A stretch of DNA of 64,000 nucleotides. Origin: JANPBY01 sp963805505. GTDB taxonomy: Bacteria > Actinomycetota > Actinomycetes > DATJPE01. Of this stretch, positions 8,505-16,551 are shown in pieces. How positions within the stretch are numbered: position 1 is the stretch's first letter; the number at the start of each line of letters is the position of its first letter. The stretch spans positions 1-64,000 of the forward strand of contig CAWDUP010000007.1 of NCBI GenBank assembly GCA_963805505.1, in the 5' to 3' direction. A model generated the notes under the pieces. The model saw nothing but the letters and a program-made list of their open reading frames with translations. It was not told the origin of the DNA and did no database searches. Both the position numbers and the translations under genes were made by a program.

Positions 8505-9557
8505 TCAGCGCTGGCCGCTGACGATCTCCCGATGCAGATCGAGCAGGCGCGACACGTCGTCTCGGTCGACCCGGCCCATGCCGCACTCGGTGCACACAGA
8601 CCAGTCGCGCACTCCACCGGGCGATTCCGCCAGGTAGGTGTCGATCAGCTTTGCCTGCTCGGCGGTGGTGCCGGGGGATTGGTCATCTGGGTGATAGGGA
8701 ACGAGTGCGAACGCGAGCTCGGTCCCCGGGTCCGCGTGCAGGTCGCGTAGCGGCTCGAAGTAGGCGGGATCGCTACGGCCCTGCGGCACGGTGAACGCGG
8801 CGAACGTCGGAGGGCGCCTCGCCGAGCTCGTGAGCGCGTTCAGCAGACGTACTTGAAGTTCGAGCGATGTGGGCTGGACGAAGTGGGCGTGCTGGTAGTC
8901 GCCGTAACACAGATGCACTCCGACCGGGACGTCGTCGGGCACCTGGTCGAGACAGGCGACGAGGCTGGCGACGATGGCGTCGAACGGCGGTGCTTCGACG
9001 GGGAAGCCTCCGGTCAGCAACCCGATCTCGACCGCGACGTCCCATTGCACGGCGATTTGGTCGTGCGGGAGCCGGTCCAATGCCTGCTGAAGGTCGTTGA
9101 ACAACGCGGCCGCGTAGTGCGGCGCGAGCAGCTGCGCGTCCTCGGGCGACACCATGGACAGGGCCGCTATCGGCGTCGGGAACTGCAGCTGGAGCCGTAC
9201 ATCGGGCGCGATGATGCCTTCGGCTTGCAGGCTGCGGAACGTGTCGAACGAATCGTTGTAGGCCGCGGCGTAGCCGATGTCCGGCCAGTTGACTGACTCC
9301 GGCGCCACTCCTGAGGCGAGGCGCAGGACCGGGATCCGCTCGTAGTCGCCGCCGGTCTCGGGTACGGGCACTTCCTCGAACTCGGGCATGGCGGCGAACT
9401 TCTGCCGCTGGAAGAAGACCCAGTAACCGCGGTCTCCGGTCTCACCTTCGGTCATTCGGTGGACGCCGTCTGGGATCCGCGAGGAGATCTCGCGCATCAC
9501 CGTCTCTGCGTCGGGCAGATTCACCGAGCCGTTGAAGTGGACACCTGTCGCTGGCAT
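8505..9557 (-). CDS. methionine synthase II (MetE-like) family protein
   Basis: A 350-residue TIM-barrel protein of the cobalamin-independent methionine synthase C-terminal family. HLCYGDYQH around residue 215 gives the His-x-Cys zinc ligands, and CTECGMGR near the C-terminus gives the final Cys ligand. It begins HFNGSVNLPDAETVM, unlike full-length MetE, and lacks the MetE N-terminal half. Such short proteins are probably methyltransferases or hydrolases acting on thiol or methyl compounds; the substrate here is unknown. A ribosome site AGGAAG precedes the ATG. Confidence 0.72.
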   Translation of the reverse strand: MPATGVHFNGSVNLPDAETVMREISSRIPDGVHRMTEGETGDRGYWVFFQRQKFAAMPEFEEVPVPETGGDYERIPVLRLASGVAPESVNWPDIGYAAAYNDSFDTFRSLQAEGIIAPDVRLQLQFPTPIAALSMVSPEDAQLLAPHYAAALFNDLQQALDRLPHDQIAVQWDVAVEIGLLTGGFPVEAPPFDAIVASLVACLDQVPDDVPVGVHLCYGDYQHAHFVQPTSLELQVRLLNALTSSARRPPTFAAFTVPQGRSDPAYFEPLRDLHADPGTELAFALVPYHPDDQSPGTTAEQAKLIDTYLAESPGGVRDWSVCTECGMGRVDRDDVSRLLDLHREIVSGQR

Positions 9558-9790
9558 GGCGCTTCCTAACCTGTCGGATTCGAACTGCGACGCGCGAAGA
9601 CGTGCTTGCCGAGCGGCCGGTCAGCACCCTGAACAACGGCGTGAGATCAACCCGGCCGGCCCCCAATCAGCGCCTGCAGCATACGACCGCGCGTTCGGTG
9701 GGCACCGCTAGGGCCAGCAGTGACTCAGCACAATCCGTATCCGCGCGGTCGGACGCGGCGGCGTTCGCTTTCGGTGGTGAGCTTGACTCG

Positions 9791-10585
9791 TCAAGCGGTC
9801 TCTTGTGCGGCTTGGCCTCGCGTCCAGCGGATTCGGTGCCCTTCGTGCCAGGTGCGGAGGAGGTCTCGGTCGCCGGCCACGTCGATCGTGGAATCTTCAC
9901 CGCGGTTCCATACCGTCAAATACAGACTGGTCGCTGATCCGGTGATGGTCACGTCTGCTGGTCCGTCCCGTCGGATGGTGGTGACTCCCTCCGGGGTCAG
10001 CGTGACGAGCCAGCAATCGGGAGTGTCGTTCGTGTGGAACAGCATCGTTGCGGGACGGTCGATCGCGAACTCGCCATTTCGGGGAGCCATGCCGACGAGC
10101 ATCTCGTCAATCCCGTCAGCGGCGAATGCCGGCTCGAAGATCGTCTCGGTGTGGCCAGCGTGCTCGGCGTCGAAGCGGTGGACCGCCGTCTCGTGCGCTT
10201 GGCGTCGAGCCCACATGGCAAGCGGGGAAGGTGCAGGCAGGAACGTAGGGCACTCGAGTGCGGCTGGCGCTGACCTCAGCTGACGTACCAAGTTGGCGTT
10301 CGTCTCGAGATACCAGTCGATCAACTCCTCGTCGCTGGGCCAGAACACGGCGAGTTCGGGCCAGCAGGCTGACAGGTCGGCGAGATCGTCGAACCACAGG
10401 TCCAAGAAACGATTGGTGACCTGCGCAGCGGCCCAGAGATGGATCTCGGCGAGGTGGCGGACCAGGTCACGCACGTCCCACCCTGGACAGGAGGGCACGG
10501 CGGCGTCGAGCTCGGCGCGCCGAGCGGCCTCGGCGAAGAGGCGAGCCTCGTGCTCGATGGCGGTGAGGTGTTCGGTGATCTCCAT
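9791..10585 (-). CDS. maleylpyruvate isomerase-family mycothiol-dependent protein
   Basis: A 264-residue MDMPI/DinB-fold protein. The N-terminal four-helix domain has CPGWDVRDLVRHLAEIHLW, the usual signature with the conserved His, and a second metal-site His in RRQAHETAVHRFDAE near residue 130. The C-terminal domain is the MDMPI extension. Family members use or modify mycothiol, the actinobacterial thiol; this one has no defined substrate. AGGAGG lies 7-8 bases upstream of the ATG. It is transcribed divergently from the PadR gene at 10688 across paired TGCA palindromes, so it is the likely regulatory target. Confidence 0.82.
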   Translation of the reverse strand: MEITEHLTAIEHEARLFAEAARRAELDAAVPSCPGWDVRDLVRHLAEIHLWAAAQVTNRFLDLWFDDLADLSACWPELAVFWPSDEELIDWYLETNANLVRQLRSAPAALECPTFLPAPSPLAMWARRQAHETAVHRFDAEHAGHTETIFEPAFAADGIDEMLVGMAPRNGEFAIDRPATMLFHTNDTPDCWLVTLTPEGVTTIRRDGPADVTITGSATSLYLTVWNRGEDSTIDVAGDRDLLRTWHEGHRIRWTRGQAAQETA

Positions 10586-10636
10586 GCCGTCCTCCTGGAC
10601 CTTTGGCTCCGGCGGCGCGGTTTCGTCAAGGAGCTC

Positions 10637-10677
10637 TACTGCAAACTGCAGCGCAACCTATACTGCATCTTGCAGTA
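10637..10677. promoter_or_regulatory. paired palindromic operators between MDMPI and PadR genes
   Basis: Two copies of one palindrome lie in the divergent intergenic region: TACTGCA-AAC-TGCAG at 10637-10651 (shortened right arm) and a perfect TACTGCA-TCT-TGCAGTA at 10661-10677. Their centres are 24 bases apart, a little over two helical turns. A good -10 hexamer for the PadR gene (TATACT, 10659-10664) overlaps the second site. This is what a dimeric repressor binding in tandem would need. That PadR (10688) binds here and represses both genes is inferred. Confidence 0.6.
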
Positions 10678-10687
10678 GAGTCAAGGC

Positions 10688-11320
10688 ATGCCACCAAGCC
10701 CGTCTACGTCCACCTACGCAGTCCTTGCCCTCCTCGACCTCAAACCCTGGACCGGCTACGAACTGACCCAGCAAGCCCAACGAAGCCTTCGCTACGCCTG
10801 GCCGAAGTCCGAGCGCCTGCTCTACTCCGAGCCCAAGAAGCTGGTTGAGCTCGGGTACGCCACTGTCGCCCAAGAGGACAACGGCAACCGAACCCGCAAC
10901 GTGTACTCGATCACCGACGACGGGCGCCAAGCCCTGAAGCAGTGGACCAGCAGCCGAACCCAACCGCCCCGATTCGAGATCGAAGCTTTGCTGCGGCTGC
11001 TCTTCGCCGACCACGGCTCACGCGAAGACGTACTCCGAGCCCTGGACGAGCTCGAGGAGGACATCGACGCTCACCACCGAGCCATCGTCGATCTCATGGG
11101 CTCCTACCTCGATGGAGGCCACCCGTTCCCCCAACGAACACACCTTTCGGTGCTCTTCGCCACCTTCCAGATCGACATGTTCAAGACCATCGAACGGTGG
11201 ATCGAGTTCGCGCGAGCCGAGATCGCTGAATGGCCAACCACCCAAGACCTCGGGATGACCCCCCGGACCGAGACACTCACGCGCCTGCTCGCCCAGGATC
11301 AATCACCCGTGAACCCATAG
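10688..11320 (+). CDS. PadR family transcriptional regulator
   Basis: A 210-residue PadR-type regulator. The winged helix occupies residues 5-80 (YAVLALLDLKPWTGYELTQQ, then SEPKKLVELGYATV and the wing RNVYSITDDGRQALKQW). It is followed by a long helical C-terminal dimerisation domain (about residues 90-200), typical of the long PadR subfamily that senses small molecules. It starts at the ATG at 10688, 10 bases after the perfect TACTGCA palindrome, which suggests autoregulation and co-repression of the divergent MDMPI gene. The inducer is unknown. Confidence 0.9.
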   Translation: MPPSPSTSTYAVLALLDLKPWTGYELTQQAQRSLRYAWPKSERLLYSEPKKLVELGYATVAQEDNGNRTRNVYSITDDGRQALKQWTSSRTQPPRFEIEALLRLLFADHGSREDVLRALDELEEDIDAHHRAIVDLMGSYLDGGHPFPQRTHLSVLFATFQIDMFKTIERWIEFARAEIAEWPTTQDLGMTPRTETLTRLLAQDQSPVNP

Positions 11321-11624
11321 GCGCGTCGTGGCAAGGAGGCTCGGGCGAGGTACTGCGTCGGCGGCAGCGCCGACGTGCCCCGGTGCGCCAAGCTCAGCGG
11401 AGCTGCGGGGGAGCCGTCTGCCGGGTCAGGGCACCAGGACGATGCGGTCGGAGCCGGTGGGTGCGGTCCACGCCTCGCCGCGGCGACGGAGGAATGCTTC
11501 GGCACGCGCGACCGGTCAGCCACGCATTGGGCATTCGGCGGAGCGCCCTGTGATTTCGCCACCTCGTCCACAGGTCCCCATCAGGGCTGGTCGTCGTGCC
11601 TGCCGGCGTGGCTACGTTGCTCGG
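11321..11624. other. gap without a supported gene
   Basis: A 304-base gap between the PadR gene and the DUF222-like gene. It is GC-rich with no reading frame that resembles a known family and no clear hairpin; the string CGTCCACAGGTC near 11568 is the only repeated-looking feature I noted. It may hold the lost 5' part of the DUF222-like gene, but nothing in it translates convincingly. Confidence 0.4.
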
Positions 11625-11966
11625 ATGAGTTCAGCCCGCCCACCGATCCCCGCTCCCGTCGTTGCAGGGGAGGACCGAATCCTGCTGGCCCACGCGCTCG
11701 CGCCACTCGTCGCGACCATGAGACGGACGAAGGACGGACGGTTCTGGATCGAGGGCCGCTTGTCGGGCGCCGAGGGCGAAGCGCTCGCGCGCGCGTTGAT
11801 GCGCATTGAGGCCGAGCTGCTGGTCGGCGACGCGGATGCGCTCGGGCCAGGGGGTCTTGCGGACGTACGCAGCCAGCAAGCCAGGCGAGCGGACGCACTA
11901 GGCGAGCTCGTGACAAGGCTGCTGCCTCCGGAGTTCGTGCAGCCCGAGCGTGCCGAATCCACGTGA
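11625..11966 (+). CDS. DUF222-like short protein
   Basis: A 113-residue protein from the ATG at 11625. The middle reads RLSGAEGEALARALMRIEAE and ends SQQARRADALGELVTRL, which matches the stretch of the DUF222 (13E12-repeat/HNH) domain where sum-of-helices is followed by RRADAL. The usual DUF222 protein is 400 or more residues with a C-terminal HNH nuclease, so this is a much shortened version, either a relic or a small stand-alone variant. The 300 bases upstream hold no coding remnant. It stops shortly before the antitoxin gene and could be co-transcribed with it. Confidence 0.5.
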   Translation: MSSARPPIPAPVVAGEDRILLAHALAPLVATMRRTKDGRFWIEGRLSGAEGEALARALMRIEAELLVGDADALGPGGLADVRSQQARRADALGELVTRLLPPEFVQPERAEST

Positions 11967-12000
11967 CCGGAAACCCATTGCCAGCAGCCGAGTTGCAGCA

Positions 12001-12021
12001 ATGTGCTACTTTGACGCACAT
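12001..12021. promoter_or_regulatory. inverted repeat over the antitoxin start
   Basis: ATGTGC at 12001-12006 and GCACAT at 12016-12021 form a perfect 6-base inverted repeat with a 9-base spacer; the right arm runs into the antitoxin start codon at 12020. Toxin-antitoxin pairs are usually repressed by the antitoxin or complex at such a site, so autoregulation is inferred. Confidence 0.45.
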
Positions 12022-12292
12022 GGAGCGCGTGGGCATCAGAGCCTTGCAGCAGCACGCCTCGGAGGTCGTACGTCGTGCCGCCGCAGGCGAGGTCGTCGAG
12101 GTGACCGACCGCGGTCGACTGGTGGCGCGGTTGGTTCCGGCGAGCGGGTCACGGCTGGAGACATGGGTGGAGGCCGGCATCGCCCGGCCCGCCCGACTCG
12201 GGATCAGCGACCTGCCGGCGCCCCTTCGACCGACGCCTGCGCACCCACCGTTGAGCGAGCTTCTCGGGCTCTCTCGCGAGGGCGAACGCTGA
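12020..12292 (+). CDS. Phd/YefM-type antitoxin
   Basis: A 90-residue antitoxin from the ATG at 12020; the reading frame is open further upstream, but MERVGIRALQQHASEVVRRA is the standard N-terminus. Residues 1-45 form the DNA-binding and dimer domain (GEVVEVTDRGRLVARLVP); the C-terminal tail, rich in Pro and Leu, should wrap around and block the toxin. It lies 7 bases upstream of the PIN-domain toxin, the classical antitoxin-first order, and its start lies inside a palindrome that may be its own operator. Confidence 0.88.
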   Translation: MERVGIRALQQHASEVVRRAAAGEVVEVTDRGRLVARLVPASGSRLETWVEAGIARPARLGISDLPAPLRPTPAHPPLSELLGLSREGER

Positions 12293-12299
12293 GCGGACT

Positions 12300-12698
12300 G
12301 TGGCGTACTACCTCGACACCTCCGCCTTTCTGAAGCTGGTCGTCGCCGAGAGGGAATCTCGAGCCCTCCTAGCCTGGGCGAAGCGGGCGGATGCAGAGTT
12401 CGTTGCTTCGGAGCTGCTTCGTACTGAGGCCCTGCGCGCGGCCAGGCGGGCGTCCGCCAAGGTGCTGCGTGAGGCGCGGAAGCGGTTGGCCGTCGTCACG
12501 CTCGTCGTCCCGACCGCCGAGATCTGCGACCGCGCCGCCGACCTCGACCCGTCGATCCTGCGTTCGCTGGACGCGATCCACCTCGCCACGGCCCTCGCGC
12601 TGGGCGACGAACTTCAAGGCGTGGTCACCTACGACGCCCGGATGGCTGCAGGCGCTGGCGCCTGCGGGCTCGCCGTCGTCGGCGCGGGCCAGGCCTAG
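12300..12698 (+). CDS. vapC: VapC-type PIN-domain toxin ribonuclease
   Basis: A 132-residue PIN protein starting at GTG. All four acidic active-site residues are visible: D6 in YYLDTSAF, E43 in RTEALRAAR, D91 in LDAIHLATAL and D112 in TYDARM. These bind Mg2+ for RNA cleavage, classically of tRNA or rRNA. It is paired with the Phd/YefM-type antitoxin 7 bases upstream, a mixed pairing (VapC toxin, Phd-type antitoxin) that is common in actinobacteria. The pair is complete and looks functional. It ends 102 bases before a convergent gene. Confidence 0.9.
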   Translation: MAYYLDTSAFLKLVVAERESRALLAWAKRADAEFVASELLRTEALRAARRASAKVLREARKRLAVVTLVVPTAEICDRAADLDPSILRSLDAIHLATALALGDELQGVVTYDARMAAGAGACGLAVVGAGQA

Positions 12699-12800
12699 GG
12701 CAAGGTTGTCGTCATCCCCTGACCCCGGCATCCGTGTCTTGCCACCCACAGGGCCGTACATGCCCGGCAGGACCTGGGCCGGGAGGGACCCCTGCTTCCC

Positions 12801-13592
12801 TCAGAAGAGCAGTCTCGTTGCCAGCAGCGGGGAGTCGGGTAACTGCCCCTCAGGGCGGCGGCCGGCGAGATGGCGAACAAAGTCGAGCGCATCCATCTCC
12901 AGACGCGGCCCACCCACACCACTGACAAACGTGCCGCCCACCCTGCCGGTGAGCGCCAGGTCGACCGGCTGACCGTGGCGCAGGCACCACTCGACGGCAG
13001 CGTCGGCCACGAGGCGCCCGTCCACCGCCGGCACCAGCTGGGTCGGGCTCCCCGTGGTCCGGTTGAGGTCGAAGCGATGCATCCAGACGTCCCGGGTGAG
13101 AACGACCGTGGAAAGCTCGCGCATCGTGGTTTTCGCTGGCATCCCCGAGTACGCCGACCCACTGGCCGGCAGCGGAAGCGGCACCCAGCCCAACCAGCGT
13201 GCCGATCGTGCCCGGCCGGCTACGGCCAGGGGTGCGAGCCGCCCCAACTCCTGCTTCAGCTGCGCGGGGGAGAGGTGGGTGTGCTCGTCGATCTGCACCT
13301 GGTTGAGTGCGTCCAGATCGCTTCCGTCGAACTCGTCCTTACGACGCTGTGCCTTGATCTCCTGGCGCAGGAATTCACGCATCGACGCATGCCCCTTCGC
13401 CGCCCCGACGAGGTGGGCCACCATGTCATGTACGGTCCACGGCTCACACTCCGTGGGGCGCTGCCAGTCGTCAGGGCTGAGCACCGCCAGGTCTGCCAGC
13501 AGAGCGTCGTAGACGGCGAGCGCCAACCGGTTGGCTTCCTGGCCAGCCGTGATGCGCGCGTGTCCGTCCACGCGGATGGGTTCGTGGATCAT
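12801..13592 (-). CDS. MDMPI/TIGR03083-type mycothiol-dependent protein
   Basis: A 263-residue protein of the maleylpyruvate isomerase family. It has a DinB-like N-terminal fold with EPWTVHDMVAHLVGAAKGHA around residues 55-75 and RDVWMHRFDLNR near residue 165 for the second metal-site His. The ATG at 13592 is preferred over the longer frame: GGGAG lies 8 bases upstream, and it forms an ATGA overlap with the stop of the TetR gene. The pairing with a TetR regulator suggests an inducible detoxification gene. Substrate unknown. It is the second MDMPI gene in this window. Confidence 0.8.
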   Translation of the reverse strand: MIHEPIRVDGHARITAGQEANRLALAVYDALLADLAVLSPDDWQRPTECEPWTVHDMVAHLVGAAKGHASMREFLRQEIKAQRRKDEFDGSDLDALNQVQIDEHTHLSPAQLKQELGRLAPLAVAGRARSARWLGWVPLPLPASGSAYSGMPAKTTMRELSTVVLTRDVWMHRFDLNRTTGSPTQLVPAVDGRLVADAAVEWCLRHGQPVDLALTGRVGGTFVSGVGGPRLEMDALDFVRHLAGRRPEGQLPDSPLLATRLLF

Positions 13593-14203
13593 GAGGACTC
13601 CCTTGCGGGCGTTGAGGTTTGGATGAACAGCAAGAACATGGCGACCGCATCGCCGACGCGCTTGCTCCAACGGTCGCCCTCGGGGTCGTTGGCCATCTGT
13701 TGGGCGACCAAGCCGGCAGCCAGCGCTGTGTAGAGGTCCAGGTCGTCCTGATGCGTCACCCCGAAATCAGCCATGAACCCTTGCATCTGCTCATAACTGG
13801 CGACGCTTGCCTCGAATGCCTCCGCCGATGGATGCCACCCCGGGATCGCCGCCGTGTACATCAACCGGTACCGCGCAGGTCGCTCCTGGCAGAACGTGAT
13901 CCAACGAACGAGGAGGGACTCAAGCCGTTGAGCGGGTGTCATGTCCGCCGGCAACGCGTCGCGATGAGCGGCGAGGACGGCGTCGGCCTCGCGGTAGCCA
14001 GCGATGAACAGCGCGTCGAGTATCGCCGCCTTGCTCGGGAAGTAGGAGTACAGCGACGGCGCTTGCATGCCCACGGCCGCTGCGATCCCGCGCAAGGACA
14101 TCCCGTCCAGGCCACGCGTCTCGGCAAGCGTCCACGCCGCGTTCATGATTTCGCGCCGCGTCTGGTCACGACGGGCCTGAACGCGTTCGGACTGAGAGAC
14201 CAT
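13589..14203 (-). CDS. TetR/AcrR family transcriptional regulator
   Basis: A 204-residue TetR regulator. The helix-turn-helix is in residues 15-60: RREIMNAAWTLAETRG, GMSLRGIAAAVGMQAPSLYSYF and PSKAAILDALF. The C-terminal ligand domain (about 75-200) resembles the WHG/TetR_C type. It starts at the ATG at 14203 (a TTG two codons upstream is also in frame). Its stop overlaps the start of the MDMPI gene (ATGA), so the two are translationally coupled and the regulator probably controls its own operon. Confidence 0.9.
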   Translation of the reverse strand: MVSQSERVQARRDQTRREIMNAAWTLAETRGLDGMSLRGIAAAVGMQAPSLYSYFPSKAAILDALFIAGYREADAVLAAHRDALPADMTPAQRLESLLVRWITFCQERPARYRLMYTAAIPGWHPSAEAFEASVASYEQMQGFMADFGVTHQDDLDLYTALAAGLVAQQMANDPEGDRWSKRVGDAVAMFLLFIQTSTPARESS

Positions 14204-14217
14204 CGCCAACGGACGTA

Positions 14218-14251
14218 CCTAACGCTGATAGGAAAACCGAATGGCATTAGG
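14218..14251. promoter_or_regulatory. possible TetR operator region
   Basis: Upstream of the TetR gene, CCTA-N7-TAGG at 14218-14232 and a further TTAGG at 14247-14251 give a partly palindromic, repeated element in the right place for an autoregulatory operator. The match is short and could be chance. Confidence 0.25.
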
Positions 14252-14378
14252 AAAGCACGCTGATGCCGGTGAGTCAACGGCCCCGTCCCGGTCGTCCCAC
14301 TGACGTCGACGCTGCGTGGCCACGACGTGGAGCGAGAGGTCACGAATGCTGGTCGGCGCAGCCCCCTCGCTGGGCGCG

Positions 14379-14440
14379 GCCGAGTGGCATCGAACGGGGC
14401 AATAGACGCCGTCACATGGCCCCGTTCGGCGCCATTCGGC
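14379..14440. repeat. 62-nt hairpin repeat, copy A
   Basis: An inverted repeat: the left arm GCCGAGTGGCATCGAACGGG pairs with a right arm near GGCCCCGTTCGGCGCCATTC, ending at 14440, around a loop containing GCCGTC. A second copy of identical length and shared loop core lies at 23345-23406. It is followed directly by a scrap of the fhs gene. Two copies at distant sites with arms conserved through pairing imply a dispersed structured element, such as a REP-like or MITE-like sequence, or a structured RNA. Confidence 0.7.
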
Positions 14441-14530
14441 GACCGTCGAGGCACCCACTCATCGACAAGATCGAACGGGTTTCGATGCAGGCGTACGTCG
14501 CCGACGGCGTGGCTTCAGTCCACGGGCGGG
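14441..14530 (+). pseudogene. fhs: fragment of formate-tetrahydrofolate ligase gene
   Basis: Bases 14461-14510 match bases 24921-24970 of the intact fhs gene at about 43 of 50 positions by eye; the intact protein stretch DKIERVAKQVYGADGVDF is read here as DKIERVSMQAYVADGV before a one-base deletion throws the frame. No other part of fhs is visible near it. It abuts the hairpin repeat on its left side. It is a non-functional relic of a second fhs copy or of a rearrangement. Confidence 0.65.
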
Positions 14531-14611
14531 TCTCAGGTCGTCGTACTGAAGCATGACTCGGCAAGGTGACGACCGGACGGCCCCGACCGAGCCCGGACTA
14601 GGGTCGGGCGC

Positions 14612-14740
14612 GTGCACGAACATGAGCGATTCGACGACGCGGCCGCGACGTGGGACGGCGACCCCGGCCACGAGAAGCGGTAGCGCGCGGTCGCCCAGGC
14701 CACCGAAGACGCCGTCAGGGCATGCGGACTCGGAACCGCG
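14612..14740 (+). pseudogene. N-terminal scrap of a class I SAM-dependent methyltransferase
   Basis: From the GTG at 14612 the reading is HEHERFDDAAATWDGDPGHE, then K-R, an in-frame TAG, and then RAVAQATEDAVRACGLG. The FDDAAATWD...RA-VA sequence is the usual start of a family of small methyltransferases, before the SAM-binding glycine loop, which is absent. The stop codon and the missing rest of the protein (about 150 residues) mark a relic. Confidence 0.5.
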
Positions 14741-14758
14741 TGAACGGGCGTGACGGGC

Positions 14759-15424
14759 TCAGCCAGAAGCACCGGGTCGAATGACGCCGGACTCGTAGGC
14801 GAAGATCACCGCTTGGACCCGGTCGCGAAGACCCAGCTTGGCGAGGATGGAGCTGACGTGGGTCTTCGCGGTCGCTTCGCTCACGTGGAGGTTGTGGGCG
14901 ATCTCCAGGTTGGCCTGACCACGTGCCAGCAGGCGAAGCACCTCGCCCTCCCGCGGCGTCAGGCGTTCAGCGACGAGATCGGACACCGGCGCGGGTTCGG
15001 GTGGGAGCTTTCCGAAGGACTCGATAACTCGTCGGGTCACGGACGGCGAAAGCAGAGCGTCGCCACGGGAAAGCACCCGAATGGCGGCAACCAGATCCTC
15101 CGCGGGGGCGTCCTTGAGGAGGAACCCACTTGCGCCGGCGCGCAAGGCGTCGAAGACGTACTCGTCGAGGTCGAAGGTGGTCAGGACGAGAACACGTGCC
15201 TCGGGCCGCTCGGCCAGGAGTCGGCGGGTTGCCTCGATGCCGTCGACCTCGGGCATCCGGATGTCCATGAGCACCACGTCCGGCAACGTCCGGGCGGCTT
15301 CGACCAAGGCCTGTGCCCCGTCCGCAGCCTCGGCCACCACAGCGATGTCGTCTTCGTCGTCCAGCAACGACCGTAGGCCGGATCGCACCATGCCTTGGTC
15401 GTCGGCGATCAGCACTCTGATCAC
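14759..15424 (-). CDS. NarL/FixJ family response regulator
   Basis: A 221-residue regulator: receiver domain 1-120 with the acidic pocket DD near residue 8 and phosphoacceptor D54 in VVLMDIRMP, the conserved Thr in VLVLTTFD and Lys in FLLKDAP; then a LuxR helix-turn-helix (about 155-215) with LTPREGEVLRLLARGQANLEIA. It overlaps the sensor kinase gene (15421) by ATGA, so the pair is a two-component system. Its targets are not shown by sequence; the divergent membrane protein at 16694 is a candidate. Confidence 0.93.
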   Translation of the reverse strand: MIRVLIADDQGMVRSGLRSLLDDEDDIAVVAEAADGAQALVEAARTLPDVVLMDIRMPEVDGIEATRRLLAERPEARVLVLTTFDLDEYVFDALRAGASGFLLKDAPAEDLVAAIRVLSRGDALLSPSVTRRVIESFGKLPPEPAPVSDLVAERLTPREGEVLRLLARGQANLEIAHNLHVSEATAKTHVSSILAKLGLRDRVQAVIFAYESGVIRPGASG

Positions 15425-16551
15425 GCTGTCGGGTCGCCCCCCAACGGCAGGAGGGCGGTCACGGCAAATCCGCCCTCATCGCTGCGTCCGACGTCCAGCT
15501 GGCCTCCGTACAGGGCCACCCGCTCGCGCATACCCACCAGGCCATGTCCGACCCCGTTGACCTCGCCGGGGGTACCGGAGTCGGAGACCCTGATGAGTAG
15601 GTCGCTTGGCTGAAAGCAGAGCCGGACCTTGGCGGTCGCCGGCCCGGCATGCTTGAGCACGTTGGTCAGCGACTCCTGCACGATGCGGTACGCCGCGAGG
15701 TCGACGCCGGGAGACAGAGGGACCGGTTCGCCCTGGACCTCGAATTCGACCGGGAGGTTCGCCGCGCGCGTACGGTCGAGGAGCCTGGGCAGCTGGTCGA
15801 GGCCGGGTTGGGGTTCGAGTGGGGGGCGTTCGCCGTCGGCTCGAAGCACCCCGAACAGGCGCCGCATCTCGGTCATGGCTTGCCGGGCGGTCCGTTCCAC
15901 GGCCGCCAGGTCTCGTGCCTCGCGTTCGTGCTCGGGTCCAAGCCTTCGGCGAACCGCCTGGGTCTGCACGCTGATGACGCTGATCGAGTGCGAGACGATG
16001 TCGTGAAGCTCGCGGGCGATCCGGGCGCGCTCCTCCGCTGCAGCCTGGGTGCGACGGTCCTCGTCCGCGCGTTCGATCGAGGCGGCGTGCTCGGCGAGGT
16101 CGTCGGCCCTCCTGATCTGCTGGGCCATCAGCTGTCCGACGAGCCACGGGCCTCCGTACAGCAGGGTCACAGCCACGAGGTCTGCCGGCTCGCCGTCGTC
16201 CATCAGCAGCCCGACGAACGGCAGTCCCACCGCGATGAGTAGGGCGACCAGCGCGCGTCGGCCGACAAGGACGAGCCCGCAGCTGTAGGACGCGATCACC
16301 ATCGCAGCGAAAGGCAGGAACGGCGTGTCTGGTGTGCCCCCGAAGACGATCCCGCACAACGCGATGACCAGCACGGCAAACGGGAACGAGCGCCGCCAGG
16401 CCAACGAGCCCATCACGACGGTGGTGAGTGCCCCATGAACGGCCGGTGAGGTCCCAGTGTCGACGAGGAACGCCTCGGCCCAGCCGGCCACCACCAATGC
16501 GACGGCGAGCGCGATGTCGAACGCCGGTGGGCGAAGCCGCCGTGTGGGCAT
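15421..16551 (-). CDS. sensor histidine kinase, NarL-type
   Basis: A 376-residue kinase with about five N-terminal membrane segments (residues 10-150), a HisKA_3 dimerisation motif ARIARELHDIVSHSISVI with the phosphorylated His near residue 180, and a HATPase domain near residues 270-370 with N-box AYRIVQESLTNVLKHA and a glycine loop VGHGLVGMRERV. No extracellular sensing domain is visible, so it may sense the membrane itself. The ATG at 16551 is preferred over a GTG at 16557. It overlaps the response regulator downstream by ATGA. Confidence 0.9.
   Translation of the reverse strand: MPTRRLRPPAFDIALAVALVVAGWAEAFLVDTGTSPAVHGALTTVVMGSLAWRRSFPFAVLVIALCGIVFGGTPDTPFLPFAAMVIASYSCGLVLVGRRALVALLIAVGLPFVGLLMDDGEPADLVAVTLLYGGPWLVGQLMAQQIRRADDLAEHAASIERADEDRRTQAAAEERARIARELHDIVSHSISVISVQTQAVRRRLGPEHEREARDLAAVERTARQAMTEMRRLFGVLRADGERPPLEPQPGLDQLPRLLDRTRAANLPVEFEVQGEPVPLSPGVDLAAYRIVQESLTNVLKHAGPATAKVRLCFQPSDLLIRVSDSGTPGEVNGVGHGLVGMRERVALYGGQLDVGRSDEGGFAVTALLPLGGDPTA

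Noticed and set aside
7193..8521. A long 442-residue reading on the plus strand
   Set aside because: It runs antisense to a VOC gene and a lipoprotein gene, is rich in Arg/Gly/Pro as high-GC shadow frames are, and has no conserved motif.
9570..9590. GGATTCGAAC, which looks like a tRNA T-loop
   Set aside because: The flanking bases do not form a five-base T stem and no acceptor or anticodon arm can be folded around it.
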